Assembly (NCBI GenBank): GCA_950295325.1
Contig: OX485804.1
Span: 42,098,001 to 42,162,000, forward strand
Origin: Polytrichum commune
Lineage: Eukaryota > Streptophyta > Polytrichopsida > Polytrichales > Polytrichaceae
Direction of reading: 5' to 3'
Length of the DNA stretch: 64,000 nt
Of this stretch, positions 56,448 through 64,000 are shown piece after piece. The notes beneath the pieces were generated by a model. That model was not told where the DNA came from. It made no database searches and saw only the letters and a list, made by a program, of their open reading frames with translations. The position numbers were made by a program, and so were the translations under genes. The first letter of the stretch is position 1; every line of letters starts with the position of its first letter.

Positions 56448-58064
56448 CGAGCTCCGGCGTTGGTCCCCACTTTCGATGGCTTTATGGTTAACTCTAATGT
56501 GGCTTTAATAAATGTGGCGTGCCATGTTAATTATTATCATCATTATTATGCACAGGTCCTGCGCAACCGAAGAGTTGCTAAATCTATCACAGGGGTGGAT
56601 TTGCGGTAGTGTGGCCACTAATCCAGGTTAGTGGAGCATGCTAAGTTGGTGGAGCTGTTTGTCGATCGAATGGCGATGGCGCTGCGGCTTCCATAAGTCC
56701 CCGGGATTCGCAGCAGATCGCCCCGCGCTTCGACGACTCGAGAGTCAAAAACACATGACTGCGCAACACATCTTGTCTGTCTGAGCGAAAACATCTCAAA
56801 CAACTTTTAATATTCACCCCCTTCTCTTCCTTTCACCTTCCTGTCGCTTCCCAACATCAATCGCACTTGCACCGGTTTTGAGGAATCGTCGTTTTCCGTC
56901 ACTCGGCCTTGGCTTAACTTAACTTCGCTTACCTAGTCGCCATCCGTTGTGCTCGCTTATCCATGTCAAAGACGGAGCGATCACCTTCCTACGCAGCCAG
57001 TTTGGCAATGGATGAAGGTTTTGGTGACACAGAGTGAGTGTTAAATGAAATGGCGGGAAAAGGAGGCGAGGATTGTTGAAGGTGTGGCAGCCTGGGAGTT
57101 GGAGTTTTGTCCCTCGAAGCTTCACTTTGCGGCTGCCTGTTTGATTTGGTTCAACAACCTTGTAACGGTGCTTATCGGAGTGAGTTTTGTGTGCGGCGAT
57201 CAGTCTGAGGGGGTTTGGAGCGAAAATGGAGAGTTCAGTTCAGAATTGAGCAGCAAATGGATTGTAATTCGCGGGTCTTTATAATTGCGGAGGGCGTTCA
57301 GAAGGTATGAGCTACATTTTTCTCCCCCCTCTCTTGAGGATATCTAATTTGTCGGTTGGCGGTTTGCGGTTCTTCGGAATCCGGATCAATTTTGTCCCGG
57401 TGTAAAGGTAGTGATAATTTGACTGCATTTTGGACGAGACACATGACCGAGACCGTGTTTGAAAATAGGTACCCTGTGAGTAGGCGGCGTAATGTAGTGC
57501 TCACATTCCTAAAAGTAAGTCAAGTCATCACTGGAGTATTACTTTGGTGTATTGGTGGCAAGAAAGTTGATATCAGATGCAAGGAAGGAAAGCGTAGTGG
57601 TTTCCTTTTCCAATGTAAATGTGCTTTCGCAAATGTCTCTAGTAGCAACGAAAATCCTGGATAGCGTTCCCAGTACTATTGTCATTGGTTGATCGAATGC
57701 TTATTTCTTGCTTATTGTTGAGAAAGAAGTTGCACATTTCTCGGCAGTTCTTTTCAAAGAAACAAGACAACGCTGCTGAAGTTGCAGCTTTCTTGATCAG
57801 TTTGGAGGACATTCCACCCCTTGGGGTTATATATTGGGGTTTTAGCCACAAGGGATCCAATTACTGGACCCCTCCTAAGTCAGTCTGAAATGTTTCTCCC
57901 TACTATGCAATTTAGCGTACATACTAGAGTTATCCTCTAACTCAACATGACTCTACTCAGTGATTGTTAAGTGTACTCAAGTTTAATTATGAGGTCTAAC
58001 ATCGATGCTTGTCTTGAATGTGCAGTGCTGAATTCAGGCAGCCGAAACTGCAGATTACTGAAGG
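56448..58064 (+). promoter_or_regulatory. Upstream and leader region of the WG/GW-motif gene
   Basis: A leader acceptor (gaatgtgcag) ends at 58,025, 39 bases before the start codon, so the 5' UTR is probably spliced. Its upstream exon may lie in the GC-richer 56,900-57,300 stretch. A plus-strand frame at 57,045-57,284 is likely leader sequence. Confidence 0.35.
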
Positions 58065-60900
58065 ATGACTGATCGGTATGAAAACAGGAGATCCTACCAG
58101 AACAGAGGTATACTTTTATGTGCAGTTTTCTTACATGACGGGGACCTGTAGCATGTCCTTTGCTTGCAGATGCAGAGTTGGTTAACTCTTGATGCTTTCA
58201 TTGAGATCTTCAATGTAAGACAATTCTGTACAGCCTGCTAAAGACTCTGTTATCCTGCTCTGCTAATGCGTGAGCTGTGTTTTGGGTTAACCCATGGAGC
58301 TTCTTTATCTTCTCAGGACAGCATGAATACTCTAGGAATTGGAGACGTGGAGGTAGAGATGAGCGGTGTCGGGAAGCCCCCAAAGATCATTACAGAGGTA
58401 AAACCAAGGTAGCCTGTGGAGAGTCACTAGTATGCTGCCACTGTTGCCCTTCCCGTCCATTCTTAATCAAATGACTACGGTCAATCAGGGCTTATGATAA
58501 CCAACTAAATATTGATGTGTTTATTCAAGTCAATGTAGGTAGCTAATTGTAGTCAGTGAGTCTCTGCGTCTTGTTGAACTTGTTTAATGCTGGAGATGAT
58601 GGTAAAGTTGGATGGCCATGGGGCGCCTGTGGTTGCACAGTCCATTTGTCTGTCTGAACCACAGAGGTCTGTTACAGAGTGAAACGCCCACAAAATGTTA
58701 TGCTTCTTTAAAGCTTTTGTTCACCTTATTTCTCCTCTATCATCAGAGATGAGGTGATTCTCCCACATGCACAGTCAAAGATACTATTAGACCCAGAGCA
58801 TACACAGAATTAATCAGTGACTCAGAACATAATGACAACTCACCACAGAACGGGCAGAGTGCCGCAGAGTCCTACTTTGTCTTCACGCATTTCTAGGACT
58901 ACTTGACCATTTAGTGTCAAATTTCCAGACAACAGGAGGGAGGACTGGCCTTCTGAGTGGATTCAAAGTGGGTGGTCCGATCCTGCCCCATCTTCCAGGA
59001 ATAAGCAGAGCAATCAGTTATATGTCAAAGGTATGGTTCTTTGACCAGTTTGTGAATATCACTTCATTTCAGTGATAATTGTACAAGAATGTCCCTTTTC
59101 TACACAAGGAATATGCAAGTGTTCAGAGGAAAAGATGAGGTCTGTGGCTCCAAGAGCTTTCTTTGAGGGTGCTGCTGGAGATATACGTTCATTCTTTCAA
59201 TGTATGTTGATGTTAATTTAATTGACTGGTTGTCTCTAGTCTGCTGTTTTGGTTAAAACTGGCATTTCTTTTGCTGAACTTGAATCTTGAAAATAACTCT
59301 AACAACAGGCACATGGTTAGTTCAGATTCCAAGGTGACAGAACTTGATGATAGGGGTTGCACTGCTGTTACAAACAACACGATAAGAGGCAATGATGGTT
59401 GGTTGTGGAATGCACCCGGGGAGAATTCAGAAGGTAAGTTACACTTCCTGTTCTGTTTATGATGGGGGCCTGCTGTAGATGAAGAGTTCAATTTCTGCAG
59501 CTTAATTGCCATCCTGACATCTACTCTCCATTGAGGATTCTTCTTGTGCCTTCAATCTTGGATCATCTTTTGAGCTATTCCTTGCATGTGTCAACAGATA
59601 CCAAGTTGAAAGGTCATCATGGGTGGGATGAAGTCAAGACGGCTGGTCCAGCAGGTATCAAAATTAAATTTCATTATGTCAGGTGTTTTCTAACAAATCT
59701 GCCTGTTTGAGTGGCACTGGGGCATGCAACTTTATTTTCTAAAAGCTTAATTGCCTTTGATGTCTGTGACCCAGATGCTACAAGTGGGTGGGAGATCCTT
59801 GGATCAAAGAAGACTTTTGATTGGAGTGAGCCCCCACATATTGAGAGTGTGGACTCCTGGGATGATTCTGGTGTCAAAGAAACATGGAAACTCTACCAAT
59901 CTGGACGCCTACCTGTGGAGGACGCAGACCTTTACATTGATAAGAACATCAACTGGCATTTCAGGACATGTATGGATATTCCTTCATCTGCAGATGATAA
60001 GAGAAGGTTGCAAAAGGCATTCCCCAGAAGATCTGGCAGCCCTGTCATTTTGAATCTTGAAAGCTTACTTCTCGAAGGAGAAGCAAAACTCTTACAGGGT
60101 ACAGGACAGGTGCATGTGAGGAAATCAAAGTCCAATTTGTCAGGTGCAAAAGCTAAGAAGGATGGAGAGATTAGTGGTTGGGATGTTGTCAATCAGTCAA
60201 CTTCACCAGCCTGGCAAGGGGCACAGCAGCAGCCTTGCGAACCAGTATCAAGGGGAAAACGCAAGATCAGTGAGAGAGATGACAACAAAGATAAGAGCTA
60301 TAGAAGTAGAGGTGGTATGTACATCAATCCATTGCTTGTGCTGACAGGGTTGTGTCACCGATAGTGTTGCTATGTGTTCTGTTGTCAGTGCACGGTACTG
60401 AATGGCACCAGGGATTCTAGAGATGCAACAATCTCCTCAAGATAAAATTTGGAAGATTGCGGGTCATTTCATGAATATTTTGAGAAAGCATATTTCCGTC
60501 CACCAATTCCTGCAGTAATTTCATAAGTTATCTGATGACTCTCCTCCAGTATTACCTAGGGTTCTGGAAATTTATTTACGTGACGTGGTTGCAACTTGTC
60601 ATTGCCATGAATGATGAAGGTCACATTCTGATAGTGCCATAGTTGTGATTACATTCATGTGTCTGTGGACCAATAGAAGTTGCATCTGAACACATCCAAA
60701 TGTTCGGGCGAACTCTATTTCTGCAAATTCACACTTAGTGAAATGTTTTGCCCAGTACATTTTGAAGGTTATTCAGCAGCTCAGTTTCCACGTATAACAG
60801 GACTATGGCAGGTGCATGTACTCGGTGGGTGCGGTTGGCAAATGTTTGCTACAGGCAGGGATGATTGGTGTAGGAAACCAAGGTACTCCTCGAGCCACAG
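58065..60900 (+). CDS. Arg/Trp-rich protein with WG/GW motifs, CCCH-like last exon, 3' end unresolved
   Basis: Exons: 58,065-58,107; 58,317-58,397; 58,929-59,030; 59,326-59,433; 59,598-59,654; 59,775-60,314; and tentatively 60,801-60,900. All internal junctions to 60,314 are phase 1 with consensus sites. The start MTDRYENRRSYQNRG follows a leader acceptor. Tryptophan motifs recur: DWPSEW, SGWSDP, NDGWLW, HHGWDE, SGWEIL, FDWSEP, DSWDDSG, SGWDVV, PAWQGA. The 59,775 exon has a compact core (TWKLYQSGRLPVEDADLYID...NWHFRTCMDIP...GSPVILNLESLLLEGEAKLL), presumably the conserved domain, then a basic KRKISERDD tail. The last tentative exon reads FATGRDDWCRK...SSSH, resembling a CCCH zinc finger with a Tyr at the third Cys position. 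WG/GW peptides can bind Argonaute, but that is inference. Family not firmly recognised; exons after 60,900 were not found. Confidence 0.6.
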
Positions 60901-62499
60901 GTATGATTAGCTGGTCTTGTTTTACATTTCCCCTGCAATTGCTCAAGTTGCTTCTTAGATAAGAAACTACACTGCCAGTGTTTGCTAATCCAGGTGCTAA
61001 CTTAGATATCTGCACATTGGGTTTGTTTCTAATTGGCTTATTATTGTTTGCAGTCTATTTTACATCCCATTGCATTTTGATAATTTCCTCGTGCTTTTGT
61101 GTGGACTAAAGTTCTTGTGTAAAGTACAGACAATAGAACGATGCAGAAGGGACTTGAAAAAATTTCATGATTGTTCATGAGATTTTATTAATATATTAGC
61201 ACCAAGAGAAATAGGGTGCATAGTAAGAATTTTGATACAAGTGCTACTTTTAGGTAAGTGTTTGATCCCTTCAGTGTGCTTTGTAGAAATCATTGCTTGG
61301 ACCAGATGCAAAAGCAACTATGGCTAAAGATATCCACATCGGGAGGATCTTGGATTCAGTATCTGAGTTTTGCATGTTGTTGTCAATTGGTTTTAGGCTT
61401 TACCTCTGGGTTCTCTAGAGAAAATGTAATTTTGTGGGCATGATGACATCAGACTCAACAGTAGGAGAATATGTGCCAGTTTTGGGCATTCGAGAATGGG
61501 GTTTATCATCCGTCTGACCTCCTTTAAAAGCAGGTGCGATACTTGACAACGGAGCTTTCTCAATCTGCATTGTCATTCACTGTCCAAATTTTACATGGTG
61601 CTGAAAAGAATGTGACATTCATTTCACTTCTTTTCCATGGTTTAGCAACTCGTGATGGCAATGTCCTTCATTTGTCTGGTAACTGGAATGAACTCCAGAT
61701 AAAACAGTAGTTGATACATAGGAGGCACAGTATGTTATGCTGTTCTTCTTTATTGCAATTGATTGTCAGTTGCCTGGAAGTGGACACTTAAAGCAAGTGA
61801 GCTAACCCTTTGAAGGTTTCAACTTTTGCTGCAGGAGGGCACTGTTTCCGCATCAGTTTTTCTCATTGTGAGATGGCAGGTGCTCTTGTACACATTAAAT
61901 GAACCACAGAATATGTAGTCGATTCTGAGCATGGACGAAGGTCCCCTCATGTGATGGATACAATTGATGATATATATTTTAATCTTTCAACAAAAGCAGT
62001 AATAAGAGGAGCTCTATATCCTCTTAGTGGTTACCATGACACATAGATCTGACAGATTGTAGGAAACTTCTTTTCTTGATCAAAACTTGTTTCTGATTTT
62101 AACGCTGTTGAGCACAGCCTGTGGCAGTGGATAGATATGTTTTAGACTTCCCAAATAAGTCATTTGAGCACTTCCATCACTTTGCTCAGATAAAGGTGTA
62201 GGAAACCTTCGTCAAGAGCAACATATGGATCACAAGCATCATTTCTTTTGTCACAAGGAGCATCCACTATTCCGGAGGTCATTTTGTCGATTGTGATCCA
62301 TTCTTGATATGAATTGTTAAGCTTCCTAAATTTCCTTTCAATTGAACTCTAAATTTTTTCTGAACACTTGCTTTCTGGAAGTGAGTAGGCTAGAGAAAGA
62401 GTACCCCACTTCAACCATCCACTTGTGCATTATCATGTGCATCATGAATCAGACACCTAGATGAAGGAAACTGAGCCTCATGTGCTCACTCTTTTCAAA
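60901..62499. other. Probable 3' part or flank of the WG/GW gene, unresolved
   Basis: Introns and further exons may lie here (for example around 61,500-61,900), but no acceptor continued the frame from 60,900 without a stop. Confidence 0.3.
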
Positions 62500-64000
62500 T
62501 CAAACACCTTTATTTGATTGGTACTTATCAAGGCTTGTAGTGAAGAATGGTTGCCAAGAATAGTTGTGCTGAAATTGGACCCTCATAATATATTAACCGT
62601 TCTAGTTTCAATACCAAATCCATGTTACAATAATTTACTGGAAACAGGTGAACCTTACCCAAAAGCAACCACTTAGAAAATTCATGTTTTATTCATGCGA
62701 TGTTCAAAAGATGCAGGCTAAGATTTATTGAACTCCTCTTTCATTTATCAGCAAGACCAAATATCAATCAAGAAAGTTTAATAACAGTATCTATGCTCGA
62801 ATACTTAAACAGACAAGTAATGGTGTTCTTACCATCTCATACCATAGGGTGGGTTTACATCAGGGTCCAGGTCCAAGAAACTGGGGGTCCAAAGGCACCA
62901 ATCAATGCACCATATTTTTGTACTCAGGATTGCACCCAAAGCTTGACGCTTGGTTTCTCAAATCAGGAGTATTGTCTTGAGTTGGAATTGTTGAGATTTG
63001 GTGGGAAAATGGTTTGAGATGACCCTAAACTGCCATATGATAGTGGAGAGGTACCCAAAACTGAATGGAGTGGTCGACAGTTTGACTCCCGGCTATGAAA
63101 TTGTCTCTTTACTTGACGGAAAAATCAGCCAGGTCACCACATGCCTCCTATGTTCCAAAGAAAGAAAAGGATTTGATGGGAAAGTGATGCCACATTAGCA
63201 CTAACTTCCCTTTTTTTATATGTTTCAAGTCATACCTTGGATCCATCCCCTAGTGTGAACTCCTTGGGTCCGAAATTTTGATCTCAACCAATAGATCACT
63301 TGATTTTGGAGTTCCTTTGGTCTTGAAACCTGGTTTTAAATTAAACCTATCCTAATGTAGATGAAGGAAACTGGAATTCATGAAGGCTAATATGAATGCC
63401 GAGCGGCATTACCAATTTACTGCCCTCTATCAATTAATGTCTAGTGTCAGAAAAGAGTGTGGTGTAGGGGATTTGGCAGCACCATTAGGGCAGAGTGGCA
63501 GAATTACCTATGTAGAATTACACATGTCCACTGGTTTAATGGCCCGCCAGTAAGTACATATATAAACTACGAGTATCATATGACTTTTTCAATTGTAGAG
63601 ATTTCGAGTTAATATATAGTAAAATCGTGTCATGGCCCACACAATGTGCAAGCAAGCAGGCAGGTGTTTTTATGTATCTAAGGTGGAGGGTGCTTAAACC
63701 GACACTTTAAGCTATTGCACATACATATGGCTATGTGGTTGATATGAAGATATGTATTCATATCAGCCTTTGGGCTGAACACTGGTACAAAAAATTATAT
63801 ATATATGATGAATATTCACAGTCAAAACCACTAGCTTTTTTGACCCAATCCATCGGCCTCGTGTATGACGATCTTGCATATGATGAGGACCCCCACCTTC
63901 ATTGCCTAGAACCAACACAACATAGTTGGGTACTAGACCCAAGCTAGATGAAAGCCCAACTAGTAACGGTGCACACAGCCACATGGCCACCTTCATGATC
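62500..64000. other. Intergenic DNA with R1 fragment and a weak TIR candidate
   Basis: 62,500-62,640 resembles part of R1. A weak inverted pair near 62,848 and 63,354, with a MITE-like interior phrase ('ctagtgtgaactccttgggtcc'), may be an old relative of the 17,663 element. No gene seen. Confidence 0.3.

Noticed and set aside
57045-57284. 79-codon plus-strand frame as a separate gene
   Set aside because: Sits in the probable spliced leader of the WG/GW gene and has no recognisable domain.
62848-63354. Old MITE with GGGTGGGTTTACATC-like ends
   Set aside because: Ends match too poorly and no duplication was found; noted only as a weak candidate.
1-64000. tRNA or rRNA genes
   Set aside because: No cloverleaf with A/B-box consensus or rRNA core sequence was recognised on reading both strands; a tRNAscan run would settle it.

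Overview
The window is nuclear DNA of a land plant. Evidence: spliced genes with GT..AG introns, a plant-type XPF/UVH1 repair endonuclease, a plant katanin-like AAA ATPase, short TTTAGGG-type stretches, and AT-rich intergenic DNA full of short terminal-inverted-repeat (TIR) transposons. Gene density is about four genes in 64 kb. A seed-free plant (bryophyte or fern) is my guess; nothing here fixes the species.

Layout. (1) 1.36-2.66 kb, minus: an intronless katanin p60-like AAA ATPase with a long CT tract in its leader. (2) 2.97-23.9 kb: intergenic DNA with nested PIF/Harbinger-type MITEs (3-bp TWA duplications), a 1.9-kb DNA transposon with a perfect 8-bp duplication, a hAT-like MITE, a foldback element, an 80-bp tandem array and a three-copy diverged repeat. 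(3) About 24.0-38.7 kb, plus: a large gene of some 17 exons for a roughly 2,300-residue chromatin protein with a PWWP-like domain, a chromo-like domain, MOM1-like helical and coiled-coil segments and a C-terminal SUMO-interaction-like motif; I see no SNF2 helicase. (4) 42.5-48.5 kb, minus, tail to tail with it: a complete nine-exon XPF gene, followed by a degraded partial copy of its first exon at 49.6-50.0 kb. (5) 50-56.5 kb: more transposons, including a broken Tc1-like transposase and a nested MITE stack. (6) 58.1-60.9 kb, plus: a gene for an Arg/Trp-rich protein whose small frame-preserving exons carry WG/GW motifs, with a possible degenerate CCCH zinc-finger exon at the end; its 3' end was not resolved.

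Functional themes are genome maintenance (XPF), transcriptional silencing (the MOM1-like protein and perhaps the WG/GW protein, if it binds Argonaute) and microtubule severing (katanin-like). There is no operon-like linkage. The most unusual object is the PWWP plus chromo plus MOM1-like protein. It also carries an exact four-unit 216-bp coding repeat and has a MITE end abutting one of its splice acceptors.
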